A stretch of 64,000 nt of DNA, from assembly GCF_011751885.2 (NCBI RefSeq), contig NZ_CP061771.1, positions 2,728,001 through 2,792,000 on the forward strand, in the 5' to 3' direction. Made by a program: the position numbers and the translations under genes. This DNA comes from Salinibacterium sp. ZJ450 (GTDB lineage Bacteria; Actinomycetota; Actinomycetes; Actinomycetales; Microbacteriaceae). Every line of letters begins with the position of its first letter. The stretch's first letter is position 1. Shown piece after piece: positions 17,362-26,819 of the stretch. Under the pieces are notes generated by a model. It was not told the DNA's origin. It did not search any database and worked only from the letters and a program-made list of their open reading frames with translations.

Positions 17362-17562
17362 TCAATTCTTCTGCAAGGCCGCCGACCGACCGATAGCAAA
17401 CCACAGGATCGGACCAATCAGCGGGAAGAAGAGCACGACTAGTACCCACAGCACTTTCGGTATCGGCTCGGACGGGGTGTGGGCGATGCTCACGAGCGCC
17501 CAAATCGCGAGGGCCAGTGGAACGAGGCCGACGAACAGAAAGCCCAGCGTGAAGAGATCCAA
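17362..17562 (-). CDS. small PLDc_N-domain membrane protein
   Basis: The 66-residue protein is two transmembrane helices (FTLGFLFVGLVPLALAIWAL and PKVLWVLVVLFFPLIGPILW) ending WFAIGRSAALQKN. This is the phospholipase D N-terminal (PLDc_N) domain found alone in many actinobacteria and at the N terminus of cardiolipin synthases. The TTG at 17562 is chosen because GGAGG lies five bases upstream; longer frames lack similarity. Function alone is unknown. Confidence 0.75.
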   Translation of the reverse strand: MDLFTLGFLFVGLVPLALAIWALVSIAHTPSEPIPKVLWVLVVLFFPLIGPILWFAIGRSAALQKN

Positions 17563-17678
17563 GTAATCCTCCGGGAACGTTGACTGCTGCGAGTGCAGCC
17601 AAGCGTACGGTGCGGGAAGACTTCTCAGGGCTCGGGCGGGGTGCGATCCTGAGACGGAGGCACAAGGGAGGCAGTGCG

Positions 17679-18815
17679 ATGAAGCCACAGATGCGATCGG
17701 AACCCAGCAGGTTCACGAGCGACGACTATGCGGCCCGGATGGCTCGTGTGGTGGACGACGCGCTCGAGGCGGGACTTGACGGCGTCATTGTGACGCCTGG
17801 CCCGGACCTGTTGTGGCTCACGGGCTACCGGCCGACCGCGATCACCGAGCGGCTGACGATGCTGGTTCTCGCCCCCCACGGGCGCCCGACGCTGCTCGTG
17901 CCCGTGTTGGAAAGGCCCGATGCGGAAGCCGCCGAAGGCTCACCCGGCGTGGCGATCGTCGACTGGGTCGATGGGACGGACCCGTACCAGGCGGCCCGTC
18001 CCTTGCTGCAGCGGGACGGGCGGTTCGGGATTTCCGACTCGGCATGGGCGATGCATCTGCTCGGACTGCAGGCGGCACTGCCCAATACCCGCTACCGGGC
18101 GTTGAGCCAAAGCCTCCCGATGATGCGCGCGGTCAAGGACGCCAACGAACTCGGCCGCCTCGAGATGGCGGGCGCCGCCGCGGACGCGACCTACGGCGAG
18201 ATCGTGAAAATGCGGTTCGCCGGCCGGCGCGAGACGGAGGTGGCTGCAGACCTGGCCAGGCTCTTGCGGGAGTTCGGGCATGAGCAGGTCGACTTCACCG
18301 TAGTCGGCTCTGGCCCCAATGGCGCTAACCCTCATCATGAGGCAGGCGATCGGGTGATCGAGCAGGGTGATGCGGTGGTGCTGGACTTCGGCGGTCTCAT
18401 GTACGGCTACGGGTCGGACACGACCCGCACGGTGTGCGTGGGCGAGCCGTCGGCACAGGTGCGGGAGGTCCACGAGGTGGTCAGACGCGCACAGCAGGCG
18501 GCGTTCGAAGCGGTCCGTCCGGGGGTGCCGTGCCAGGAAATCGACCGGGTCGCCAGGGCGGTGATCACCGAGGCAGGGTATGGCGAGGAGTTCATCCACC
18601 GCACTGGTCACGGAATCGGTGTGACGACCCACGAGCCGCCGTACATGGTCGAGGGCGAGGAGCAACGCCTCCGGCCCGGGATGTGCTTCTCGATTGAACC
18701 GGGAATCTACCTCGCCGGCCGCTTCGGCGTCCGTATCGAGGACATCGTCACGGTCACCGACAGCGGCGGTGAGCGGCTCAACAACACCGACCATGCCCTC
18801 CGTATCGTCGAGTAG
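17679..18815 (+). CDS. M24-family Xaa-Pro aminopeptidase/dipeptidase
   Basis: The 378-residue protein has a creatinase-like N-terminal domain and an M24 'pita-bread' catalytic domain with the five metal ligands visible: Asp in VVLDFGG, Asp in GSDTTRT, His in GHGIGVTTHE, Glu in SIEPGIY and Glu in VRIEDIV. It would cleave X-Pro bonds in short peptides in the cytoplasm. The ATG at 17679 follows GGGAGG. It lies upstream of an amino-acid permease and an M20 dipeptidase, but a strong terminator follows directly, so it is transcribed separately. Confidence 0.92.
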   Translation: MKPQMRSEPSRFTSDDYAARMARVVDDALEAGLDGVIVTPGPDLLWLTGYRPTAITERLTMLVLAPHGRPTLLVPVLERPDAEAAEGSPGVAIVDWVDGTDPYQAARPLLQRDGRFGISDSAWAMHLLGLQAALPNTRYRALSQSLPMMRAVKDANELGRLEMAGAAADATYGEIVKMRFAGRRETEVAADLARLLREFGHEQVDFTVVGSGPNGANPHHEAGDRVIEQGDAVVLDFGGLMYGYGSDTTRTVCVGEPSAQVREVHEVVRRAQQAAFEAVRPGVPCQEIDRVARAVITEAGYGEEFIHRTGHGIGVTTHEPPYMVEGEEQRLRPGMCFSIEPGIYLAGRFGVRIEDIVTVTDSGGERLNNTDHALRIVE

Positions 18816-18826
18816 GGCCTCCCACA

Positions 18827-18866
18827 ACGAAACGCTCCCGAGAATTCTCAGGAGCGTTTCGTTTTC
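18827..18866 (+). terminator. intrinsic terminator after the M24 peptidase gene
   Basis: ACGAAACGCTCC and GGAGCGTTTCGT form a 12-bp stem around a self-complementary GAGAATTCTC, followed by TTTC. This is the clearest intrinsic terminator in the window; it starts 12 bases after the stop. Confidence 0.85.
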
Positions 18867-19239
18867 TGGCGGTTCTTGAAACAGTTCTTAGAACGGCCCG
18901 TCTGGTCGGGTGGCCCGTTCACCCAGATGAACAGCTCTAGTGCCATGGCCTCATCCTGCCAAGCGAACCCGCCGTTCAGTAGCGCCTTTGTCGCCTGGAG
19001 CACCGCACATCGACCCCGCGGAAATCGGACAAAAGGCCCATTGACGAGGAGCAGATCTGGGAGCATCCTGAGTTTCAGATCGGCATCTCAGCGCCACTAG
19101 CGGGTGAGCGGGGCCCTTTCTGTAGGGCACAGCGTTGGGGTGCTCTGAGAAGGGCGGACGCCATGATCAAGCGGTTGAAGTCGGAGCTCCACTGGATCGC
19201 AGGGCGGCCCGCAGCGACGCCCCGATCAAGGATGTCGCA

Positions 19240-20715
19240 ATGAGCACCAAGGATGCCTCGGCCAGCCGCGCCCGAGGCGGAGGCATCCCGGGCGGGAAGC
19301 CGCCGGCAACGGCCTATATCTCGTGGATCGCACTCGCACTCATGACCACCGCCTCGGTGGCGAGCCTGCGACCGGCGCCCACGATGGCGGTCTACGGGCT
19401 GGCGGCGGTGTTCCTCTACCTCGTGCCCGCGATCGTCTTCCTGCTGCCGACGTCGTTGGTCTCGGCGGAGTTGGCGTCGGGGTGGAAGGGCGGCGTTTAC
19501 AACTGGGTGGCTACCGGCATCTCGAAGCCGATGGGCTTCCTCGCCGTCTGGTGCCAGTTCGCGATGACGATCTTCTACTATCCGACCCTGCTCGGGTTCG
19601 TGGCATCGACGCTCGCCTACGTGATCAACCCTGCCCTCGCGAGCAGCGGGGTCTGGACGGCACTCGTGATTATGGTCTGCTACTGGTCGGGCGTGTTCAT
19701 CTCGTCCCGAGGGACGAAGGGCGTCGCCGGCCTTGCCGGCGCCGGCCTGATCATCGGAACGCTGATCCCCGGCGCCCTGCTGGTGATACTCGGTGCCGTC
19801 TACCTTGGACAGGGCAACCCGTCGGCCGCGCCGATGACCGCGGCGAACTTCTTCCCGCAGTGGGCGGGCCTTGCGAGCCTCGTGCTGATCGTCAACAACT
19901 TCCTGTCGTACAGCGGCATGGAGATGAACGCGGTGCACGTGTCGTCGCTGCGCAGGCCCGCCAAGGAATTCCCGAAGGCGATCTTCCTCTCGATGGGCCT
20001 AGTGCTGCTGATCTTCATCCTGCCGGCCCTGGCCATCAGCTGGATCGTGCCGGCCGACCAGCTCTCGCTTACCGCGGGCGTGATGCAGGCGTTCGACGCG
20101 GTGCTCGCGGTGTTCAGCTGGCAATGGCTCACCCCGATCATCGGCATCGCGCTCGTAGCGGCTTCGCTTGGTGGCATGCTGACGTGGCTGGCCGGACCAT
20201 CGAAGGGTCTGCTGTTGATCTCGCGCCAAGAGGGATACCTGCCCCCCTTCCTGCAGAAGCTGAACAAGAACGGTGTGCAGCAGAACCTGCTGGTCACGCA
20301 GGGGCTCGTCACCACGGTGATCGCCCTCGGCTACGCGCTCATCCCCAACGTGTCCAGCGCTTACTGGATCTTCTCGGTGATCACGACTCAGGTGTACCTG
20401 ATCATGTACCTGCTCATGTTCGTGGCTGCCGTGCGGCTGCGGCGCAGTCACCCCGACCACCCGCGCGGCTACCGCGCACCAATGCTCATCGGCCTGTGCG
20501 GCATCGGCTTCGCCGCCTCGCTTGCCGCCCTGCTCGTCGGGTTCATCCCACCCTCGCAGTTCGGCGGCGGCAACCCGTGGGTCTACTTCGTGATCGTCGC
20601 CGGCGGTGCCCTCGGCCTCGGGCTGCTCATACCGTGGCTGTTTTACCGGTTCCGGAAGCCGTCGTGGAAGCTGCCGGAGGCGGCTGCTGAGTCGGAGGAG
20701 GAGGTGGCGAAATGA
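19240..20715 (+). CDS. APC-family permease (glutamate:GABA antiporter-like)
   Basis: The 491-residue protein has about twelve hydrophobic helices, starting SWIALALMTTASVASLRP, with ELASGWKGGVYNWV, NFLSYSGMEMNAVHV and WLAGPSKGLLLISRQEGYLP. These match the GadC/YjeM-type amino-acid antiporters of the APC superfamily. The ATG at 19240 follows AAGGA. Its stop overlaps the start of the next small gene (ATGA), which in turn overlaps the M20 peptidase, so three genes form a tight operon that probably imports and hydrolyses small peptides or amino-acid conjugates. Confidence 0.9.
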   Translation: MSTKDASASRARGGGIPGGKPPATAYISWIALALMTTASVASLRPAPTMAVYGLAAVFLYLVPAIVFLLPTSLVSAELASGWKGGVYNWVATGISKPMGFLAVWCQFAMTIFYYPTLLGFVASTLAYVINPALASSGVWTALVIMVCYWSGVFISSRGTKGVAGLAGAGLIIGTLIPGALLVILGAVYLGQGNPSAAPMTAANFFPQWAGLASLVLIVNNFLSYSGMEMNAVHVSSLRRPAKEFPKAIFLSMGLVLLIFILPALAISWIVPADQLSLTAGVMQAFDAVLAVFSWQWLTPIIGIALVAASLGGMLTWLAGPSKGLLLISRQEGYLPPFLQKLNKNGVQQNLLVTQGLVTTVIALGYALIPNVSSAYWIFSVITTQVYLIMYLLMFVAAVRLRRSHPDHPRGYRAPMLIGLCGIGFAASLAALLVGFIPPSQFGGGNPWVYFVIVAGGALGLGLLIPWLFYRFRKPSWKLPEAAAESEEEVAK

Positions 20716-21161
20716 GTACGGGGACAGAACACTCCACCCGACGCCAACGCTCATGGGTCTATATCGTCGCGGCCGTTGTGCTGGTGATCCTTGCCGTGTG
20801 GGCGGTGCTCTCGTTCAGCACGGCCCGCCAAACCCAGCGGGCCATGGAAAAGGCCGATGAGCTCATTCAGACGCTCGAAGACGCCGGCGCGACGGCAACG
20901 CCCGAGCCGGAGGTCATCGCCCGCGTACTCGGCGACGACGGCGGCGCCGCATGCGCCAACCCAAACCAGGCGCTGAGCCGTGCGACGCTGTACGGACTGC
21001 TGACGAACGGCTCAGGCGGTCCGGGCACACGTCCGGTGATCGTCGACAACAAGGTCATGCAGGGCCAGCTGGCCATCATCAAGGTGTACTGCCCCGATGA
21101 GCTGGACGAATTCCAGCAGTTCGTCGACAGCCTCGAGACCACCGACTCGGCGAACGGATGA
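20712..21161 (+). CDS. single-pass membrane protein of a permease-peptidase operon
   Basis: The 149-residue protein has one transmembrane helix (SWVYIVAAVVLVILAVWAVL) and a C-terminal extracytoplasmic-type domain with two cysteines (GAACANP, KVYCPDEL) and LYGLLTNGSGGPGTRPVIVD. Start and stop overlap its neighbours by four bases each. A truncated relative with the same membrane helix and LEDAGAT motif lies at 48393-48584. The family is not recognised; the position between permease and peptidase suggests an accessory subunit. Confidence 0.7.
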   Translation: MSTGTEHSTRRQRSWVYIVAAVVLVILAVWAVLSFSTARQTQRAMEKADELIQTLEDAGATATPEPEVIARVLGDDGGAACANPNQALSRATLYGLLTNGSGGPGTRPVIVDNKVMQGQLAIIKVYCPDELDEFQQFVDSLETTDSANG

Positions 21162-22510
21162 CGATGGACCTCCGCGCTCGCATCAGCGAGCTGATGGCGA
21201 CCGTGCAGCCCGAGCTCGCCGAGCTCGTGGCCATCCGGTCGGTCGCCGACCCGCGCCAGTTCCCGCCCGAAGAGTGCACCAAGGCGGCGGAGTGGGTACG
21301 CGACCGTTATGCCCAGCTCGGCTTCGCCGACGCTCGACTCGAGATCACTCCCGATGGCAGCCAAGCCGTCGTGGGAGCACGTCTTTCTGCCGATCCAGCT
21401 GCCGTGACGGTGCTGCTGTATGCGCACTACGACGTGCAGCCCCCGCTCGACGAGTCCGCATGGCGCACACCACCCTTTCAACTCACCGAGGTGGACGGGC
21501 GCTGGTACGGACGCGGGGCTGCGGACTGCAAGGGCAATATCGTCATGCACCTGCTCGCACTGCGAGCGCTCGGCGACGACATCCCGGTGCACCTGAAGCT
21601 CGTCGTCGAGGGCTCAGAGGAGCAGGGCACGGGTGGCCTCGAGGCCTATGTCGCCGCCAACCCCGACGTGCTGCGGGCGGACACCATCCTGGTGTGCGAC
21701 ACCGGGAACGCGGCGGTCGGAAGGCCGGCGGCGACCGTCAGCCTGCGGGGCATGGCAAACGTGGTCGTAACCGTAGAGGCACTCGCCTCAGAGGTGCACT
21801 CGGGCATGTTCGGCGGCCCGGCTCCCGACGCGCTGGCCGCCCTCATCGACATGCTCGCCGGCCTGCGCGACCAGCGGGGCAACACGACGATCGAGGGTCT
21901 TGACGCGACTCAGACGTGGGACGGCGAGCGGTACGCGGCCGAGCAATTCCGCGCCGACGCCGGCGTACTGGACGGCGTCGGACTGCTCGGCGACGGAGCC
22001 GTCTCAGACATGCTGTGGGCGCGCCCCACGGTGACCGTGCTGGGGATTGACTGCCCGCCCGTGACGGGCTCGTCGGCCGCGATCGTGCCGCGTGCCGCCG
22101 CCCGGCTCAACCTCCGGATACCGCCCGGCACCGACGCGAACGACGCCCACGACGCTCTTGTGGCGCAGCTGCGCGACCATGCCCCGTGGGGGGTTAACGT
22201 CGACGTACGGACGGAAGCGGTCGGCGCACCGTTCAGAGCATCAATCGAAGGGTCGGGGTTCCGGGCGATGGGCACGGCGATGCACGAGGCGTATGGCACG
22301 CCGATGGCCACCCTCGGACAGGGCGGATCGATCCCGCTGTGCAACGTGTTCGCCGACACGTACCCGGGTGCGGAGATCATCCTCCTCGGAGTGGAGGAGC
22401 CACTCGCGCTCATTCACGCGCCAAACGAGAGCGTCGACCCGTCCGAGATCGAGCGGCTCGCGCTGGCCCTTGCGCTGTTCCTCCGCAGCTACGGCGCCGC
22501 TCCCGGTTGA
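21158..22510 (+). CDS. M20-family dipeptidase
   Basis: The 450-residue protein contains the M20 zinc-site motifs LLYAHYDVQPP (His, Asp), WYGRGAADCKGN (bridging Asp), EGSEEQGTGGLEAYV (catalytic Glu pair), VCDTGNAAVG and the dimerisation lid EVHSGMFGGPAPDAL. It would hydrolyse dipeptides or peptide derivatives in the cytoplasm. It is the last gene of the permease operon and its 3' end overlaps the convergent APC permease gene by 22 bases. Confidence 0.92.
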   Translation: MTMDLRARISELMATVQPELAELVAIRSVADPRQFPPEECTKAAEWVRDRYAQLGFADARLEITPDGSQAVVGARLSADPAAVTVLLYAHYDVQPPLDESAWRTPPFQLTEVDGRWYGRGAADCKGNIVMHLLALRALGDDIPVHLKLVVEGSEEQGTGGLEAYVAANPDVLRADTILVCDTGNAAVGRPAATVSLRGMANVVVTVEALASEVHSGMFGGPAPDALAALIDMLAGLRDQRGNTTIEGLDATQTWDGERYAAEQFRADAGVLDGVGLLGDGAVSDMLWARPTVTVLGIDCPPVTGSSAAIVPRAAARLNLRIPPGTDANDAHDALVAQLRDHAPWGVNVDVRTEAVGAPFRASIEGSGFRAMGTAMHEAYGTPMATLGQGGSIPLCNVFADTYPGAEIILLGVEEPLALIHAPNESVDPSEIERLALALALFLRSYGAAPG

Positions 22511-23775
22511 CGCACCCGCTTCCAGACCAGGTCGATGGTGACGGCCAGGGCGATGATGACCACGAGCGCGATCGCCGTCGCAGGTTCGTCAACGAGGGTC
22601 GTCGTGCAGAACACCACGAACGTGCCCAGCGTGGCGACGAGCGCGACAATGAGCACGAACAGGTTCCCGCCCGTCTCTCGACGCACGCGGAAGTGCGCCA
22701 CCGTCACAGTGGAGAACACGAGCAGGGCTACCGCACTGCCGATCGAGGCGATGCTGTTGAGGTTGAAGGACGTCACCAGCAGGATGGTCATCCCAGCCAT
22801 CACGAGCAGCCCGACCGGTGCACGCAGGGCCGTGCGGGCGAACAACGGAGGGAACTGGCCAACGGAAGCAAGCTGCCGGGTCATGCCCACCGAAGGGTAG
22901 AGGCCCGCATTGACGGCGCCCGTCGTGGAAAATAGCGCCGTGATGACCATGAGCACGTACCCGGCCTCTCCGAGGGTCGGTTTCGCCGCTTCAGCCAGCG
23001 CCGTGGTGCCGTAGGTGGTCACCTGATCGGCCGTCAGTGTGCCGAACACGCCGAGCGAGACCGCGACATAGATCGTCGTCGCGATGGCGAGGGCCAGGTA
23101 GATTGCTCGCGGCAGTTGCCGGTGCGGGTGGGGAAGGTCCTTCGCGGTGAACGTGATCTCACGGAAGCCGAGGAACGCGAAGAAGGTCAGGGCGACGCTG
23201 GCGATGATCTCACGCACTCCGGGATAGCCCGACGGGGCGAGCAGGGCGAGATCCCAGTTCGCGATCGTGACCACCGCGAACACCGTGAGGATGGCGAGCA
23301 CAATATTCACGATGACCGCCTGCACGCGCGCGACGGTGCTGGACCCGATCGCGTTCAGCATGGTCATCACGAGCACCAGCGCGACCGAGAACACCTTCGA
23401 CCAGAACACGTCGTCATCCGCGAAGACTGAGCTCGCATAGCCGCCGAACGCTGCGGCGACCATCGCCGTGACGATCGCACCCGCGACGTAGAACAGCCAG
23501 GCCGTGACGCCGGCCACATGGCCTTCGCCAAAGCCGCGCGCCACATACGTGAGGATGCCGCCGCCGGTCGGGAACGTGGCGCCGAGCTTCGCGAATGAGT
23601 AGCCCTGCAGTCCCGCGATCGCGCCGGCGACGAGGAAGGACACCCAGACTGCCGCGCCTGCAACCGCGCCGGCGGCACCGAGGAGTGCGAAGATCCCGGC
23701 ACCAACCATCGAACCCACGCCGATGAAGGTCGCCTGGAGGACCGTCATCCGCCGAGCAGATTCCGTAGTCGACAT
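22489..23775 (-). CDS. APC-family amino-acid permease
   Basis: The 428-residue protein begins with FIGVGSMVGAGIFALLGAAG, the classical APC helix-1 substrate loop. It continues with SFAKLGATFPTGGGILTYV, a series of hydrophobic helices, SVALTFFAFLGFREITFTA and SVGMTRQLASVGQFPPLFAR. The start at 23775 has GAGGAG six bases upstream; an in-frame ATG at 23781 lies too close to that site. It converges on the M20 peptidase, completing an amino-acid/peptide utilisation cluster. Substrate is unknown. Confidence 0.9.
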   Translation of the reverse strand: MSTTESARRMTVLQATFIGVGSMVGAGIFALLGAAGAVAGAAVWVSFLVAGAIAGLQGYSFAKLGATFPTGGGILTYVARGFGEGHVAGVTAWLFYVAGAIVTAMVAAAFGGYASSVFADDDVFWSKVFSVALVLVMTMLNAIGSSTVARVQAVIVNIVLAILTVFAVVTIANWDLALLAPSGYPGVREIIASVALTFFAFLGFREITFTAKDLPHPHRQLPRAIYLALAIATTIYVAVSLGVFGTLTADQVTTYGTTALAEAAKPTLGEAGYVLMVITALFSTTGAVNAGLYPSVGMTRQLASVGQFPPLFARTALRAPVGLLVMAGMTILLVTSFNLNSIASIGSAVALLVFSTVTVAHFRVRRETGGNLFVLIVALVATLGTFVVFCTTTLVDEPATAIALVVIIALAVTIDLVWKRVRQPGAAP

Positions 23776-24408
23776 CGCCATCTCCTCGAGCGCTCGACTG
23801 GGCGAGTTGAGCGCCAGCATAGTGAGCGCGCTCCATCCCGTCATCCCCTTCGTGCGTCTGAACGATCGCCACCTAGCAAGTCCCCGTGGCGCCTGTCTGC
23901 AACGTCTTTCGTGCTGGTGGTGCTGCTCTTCTGCGCCGGATCGACCAGCCGTCTGTGCGATCATCTTGCGAACTGCACCGAAAAAAACAGGGTGTAGTTG
24001 GCGTCAATTGGTGCGGTGGCCATATTCATCATGGCCGTCACCACTTGGCTGGCCAGCCGGTCGTTGCAACCAACTTAGGGGGGCGCGCCGCGGTGTCGGC
24101 ACGCACGTTGCTCACCGCGACAGTTGGCCGCGACAGTTGGCATGGGCTTCGCGGCAGCCTCACTTTTCTCTGCGGGGGTTTGCAATCGCGCTCTGACCGT
24201 GCGCGCGACGAAGTCTCTCAGGGACCTTCAGCGGGCGCTTCGAATGGGTCCATCGGCGTTGCTCTCCAGATGTAAAGAATCGCAAATTTGTCTTAGCTTT
24301 CGACGGAAGCGGATGGAGGCGATCGTTGGCAATGGTCGGCCGTGATGATGGAAGACGTTTCTGACGGGAACGCTGTGTCGGGCACATAAGAGTGGGGGTG
24401 CACTGCCC
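23776..24408. other. 633-base interval without a recognised gene
   Basis: No frame shows convincing protein features. A weak variant of the dispersed motif (GGAACGCTGTGTCGGGCAC at 24367-24385) is the only item noted; like copy 1 it is followed by ATAA. Confidence 0.5.
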
Positions 24409-25137
24409 CTATCGGCCTGCGGCGGCCGAAATGAGGTCGGCGAGGTCGGTGGGTCGGGACCACATGGGCCAGTGTCCGGTGGGTAGGTCGATGTACTCGA
24501 CATCCGAGAGCTGCGCCACTGCGGCGAACATAGGTTCGCCCGCCGCAGTCATAGCTTGGACCGTCTCGCTGGGGATGGAGCAGCACACCAGCGTGGTGGG
24601 TACGGCGTGGCGTCGTTGATCATTCAGTACCACTGGCTCCCGGACGGCGCCGGCGGGGTGCGGGACCGCTCGCCTGCGGAACTGGGTCAGGGATTCCTCG
24701 TCCAGCCCCGTCAGGCTGCCGCCGGCGGCCACGAGGTCCTCGAACGATGGCAGGACGAGCTCCGCGACGCCGTCGCTGAGGTCGGGGCGCGGCACCGAAC
24801 CGTCGGCTGTCGGACCGCTATCGACGTAGACGACGCGGGAGACTTGGTCGGGCGCGGCGTCCAGAACCGCGGTGGCTACCGCCCCGGCGCCGCTGTGGGC
24901 CACCAGGACAGCATCTTCCCCGACCAGCGATAGTGCACCGTGGACTGCGGCGACGTGATCAGCGAAATGGATGCTGTCACGGGGCACCGACGCCCGCTCC
25001 AAGCCGGGCAGCGTGATCGCAGTGACTTGGTGGCCAGCCGCGCGGAGGCGGTCGGCGACGATGTCCCACGCCCAGGCGCCGAGCCAGTATCCGGGAACGA
25101 GGACAACGGGACGGGGTGTGCGCTCTGTGATTGTCAT
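24409..25137 (-). CDS. alpha/beta hydrolase (salicylate-esterase-like)
   Basis: The 242-residue protein opens RPVVLVPGYWLGAWAWDIVA, then GHQVTAITLPG, the nucleophile elbow VLVAHSGAGAVAT, and a C-terminal histidine in DLPTGHWPMWSRP. This is the compact EstA/methylesterase-like alpha/beta hydrolase group. The ATG at 25137 is chosen; the open frame further upstream runs antisense through the regulator. It is divergent from a WYL regulator 51 bases away, which probably controls it. The substrate is unknown. Confidence 0.88.
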   Translation of the reverse strand: MTITERTPRPVVLVPGYWLGAWAWDIVADRLRAAGHQVTAITLPGLERASVPRDSIHFADHVAAVHGALSLVGEDAVLVAHSGAGAVATAVLDAAPDQVSRVVYVDSGPTADGSVPRPDLSDGVAELVLPSFEDLVAAGGSLTGLDEESLTQFRRRAVPHPAGAVREPVVLNDQRRHAVPTTLVCCSIPSETVQAMTAAGEPMFAAVAQLSDVEYIDLPTGHWPMWSRPTDLADLISAAAGR

Positions 25138-25188
25138 GAAGTGAAGTCTGACGGGTCTCAATGACACCCTTATGGCACCATTTAGACC

Positions 25189-25926
25189 GTGAATCGAATC
25201 GACCGTCTCTACGCCATGCGAGAGGAACTCCGCCGCGCTGGCCATACCGGGCGGACCGCGGAGCAGCTGGCCGCGGTGTTCGAGGTCAGCCTGCGCACCG
25301 TCAAGCGGGATATCTCCACGCTGCAGCAGGCGGGTTTCCCGGTATGGGCCCGCCTCGGACGGAGCGGTCGTTATCTGGTCGACGAGTCCGCGACCCTGCC
25401 ACCGGTCACGTTCACCCCCACCGAAGCGGCAGCTCTTGCGGCGGCCGTCGAGGCTCACCGCGGCCAGCCCTTCGACGGCCACGGCCGGGCTGCGTTGACC
25501 AAGATCCTCAATGTCATGGAACCGCCCGCACGTGATCGAACCGCCCGCCTGACCCGCCGGATCTGGACCAACGAGGACGGCACACCGCACGGTTCAAAAC
25601 GCGTGCGCACGGCGGTGGAGTCTGCGCTGGAGCAGCGCCGTGTCCTCGCGCTGCGCTACCGCGACGCCAACAGTGAGGTCACCTCCCGGCGCGTCGACCC
25701 CCAGCTGCTCGCATACACCGACGGTCACTGGTACCTCATCGCGCACTGCCGACTGCGCCAAGGCGTGCGCTGGTTCCGCCTGGACCGCATCGAGCACGCC
25801 TCTGCCACCGCCGAACTCGCCGTCGACCTACTGCTCGAAGAGATCGGTCAGCCGCCTCAGACGGCGAGACCCGTCACCAGCAGTGGGGCCGGCGATGTCT
25901 GCGATGCTACGCCGCACCCGAATTAG
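25189..25926 (+). CDS. HTH-WYL transcriptional regulator (YafY-like)
   Basis: The 245-residue protein has an N-terminal HTH_11 domain (RIDRLYAMREELRR, EVSLRTVKRDISTLQQAGFP) and a WYL domain (about 140-225: ESALEQRRVLALRYRDANSE, DGHWYLIAHCRLRQGVRWFR). WYL domains sense ligands, often nucleic-acid or nucleotide products. The GTG at 25189 starts directly at the HTH. It is divergently arranged with the hydrolase gene, so local regulation is the simplest role. Confidence 0.88.
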   Translation: MNRIDRLYAMREELRRAGHTGRTAEQLAAVFEVSLRTVKRDISTLQQAGFPVWARLGRSGRYLVDESATLPPVTFTPTEAAALAAAVEAHRGQPFDGHGRAALTKILNVMEPPARDRTARLTRRIWTNEDGTPHGSKRVRTAVESALEQRRVLALRYRDANSEVTSRRVDPQLLAYTDGHWYLIAHCRLRQGVRWFRLDRIEHASATAELAVDLLLEEIGQPPQTARPVTSSGAGDVCDATPHPN

Positions 25927-26066
25927 AGCAGGAGTGCTATCCGATTCGGCCAACCGAGCCGATATTGCGCCTTCGGTGCTTACATCTGGTGCTTCATGCT
26001 TAGACCACCACTTGAACCGGCGGATGGTTGAACCACGATGTGCTCGAATCCGCGAGCCGTTTCAGT

Positions 26067-26083
26067 GACGCTGAACGGGCACC
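26067..26083 (+). repeat. dispersed intergenic motif, copy 6
   Basis: GACGCTGAACGGGCACC lies between the WYL regulator and the SnoaL-like gene. Confidence 0.55.
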
Positions 26084-26218
26084 GATTCAACGTTGACGGT
26101 GGTCGTTCTCAGTCGGCAACATTCGTCAGACGAGGCGGCAGGCCACGCCGGGCGCGGGACGACCTTGACCTCGGGTGGGTCGGGCACTAACTTGCCCCTT
26201 ATATATGGAGAGGTAGTC

Positions 26219-26647
26219 ATGGAGCCCGAAGAGAACAAGGCACTTGTGCGGCGGTTCTACGCGGAGATCGATGCCGGAAACGTTGACGCAATGGATGAGT
26301 TGGTTGCTGAGAACTACATCGACCACAATCCGGCGCCGTTTCCCGGACTACCGGCTGGGCGTGAGGGGCTGAAAAGAGCTTTCGAGATCTTCTGGAATGC
26401 CACACCCGGTCGGCATGAGATCGAGGACCAGATCGCCGAGGGCGACAAGGTGGTAACGAGGCTGACGGCGTACGGCCGCCATGATGGGGATCTTCCAGGC
26501 CCGCTGCGCGCCACGGGCACGAACCTCCGCGAGACGGCGGTGGCGATTCACCGCATCGCGAATGGCAAACTCGTCGAACACTGGTCGGATAGGAACGATC
26601 TCGCGCTGATGCAGCAGCTCGGCGTCATCACACTGCCGGGACCCTGA
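26219..26647 (+). CDS. SnoaL-like/NTF2-fold ester cyclase-type protein
   Basis: The 142-residue protein carries ENKALVRRFYAEIDAGNVDAM, ENYIDHNPAP, GREGLKRAF and KVVTRLTAYGRHDGD. These are the pattern of SnoaL-like polyketide-cyclase relatives of the NTF2 fold, many with unknown small-molecule roles. GGAGAGG precedes the ATG at 26219. The stop codon is the TGA inside one copy of the dispersed motif, so the gene sits exactly between two copies (26067 and 26638). Confidence 0.87.
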   Translation: MEPEENKALVRRFYAEIDAGNVDAMDELVAENYIDHNPAPFPGLPAGREGLKRAFEIFWNATPGRHEIEDQIAEGDKVVTRLTAYGRHDGDLPGPLRATGTNLRETAVAIHRIANGKLVEHWSDRNDLALMQQLGVITLPGP

Positions 26648-26655
26648 GCGGGCAC
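26638..26655 (+). repeat. dispersed intergenic motif, copy 7
   Basis: GGGACCCTGAGCGGGCAC overlaps the last codons of the SnoaL-like gene; its TGA serves as the stop codon. Confidence 0.55.
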
Positions 26656-26819
26656 GTTGAATGATTTCTGGTGTTGCTCGCAGATCGCGCTGATGGGCGG
26701 ATGGGAAGGGGGCCAGCGGGACGGGCATTACGGCATTTCGCCTAGGAACCGGAAGTCTAGGCATGGGACTCAAACCGGTCTCAGCGCCCAGGAGGTAAAC
26801 GCCGTGCAACACCACGTCA

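Noticed and set aside
18848-19066. 72-residue minus-strand frame (VNGPFVRFPRGRCA, MALELFIWVNGPP)
   Set aside because: A faint P-loop-kinase-like start is visible but no ribosome site or continuation exists; at most a small remnant overlapping the terminator region.
25138-25590. Upstream extension of the alpha/beta hydrolase reading frame
   Set aside because: It runs antisense through the WYL regulator; the hydrolase fold begins at MTITERTPRP (25137).
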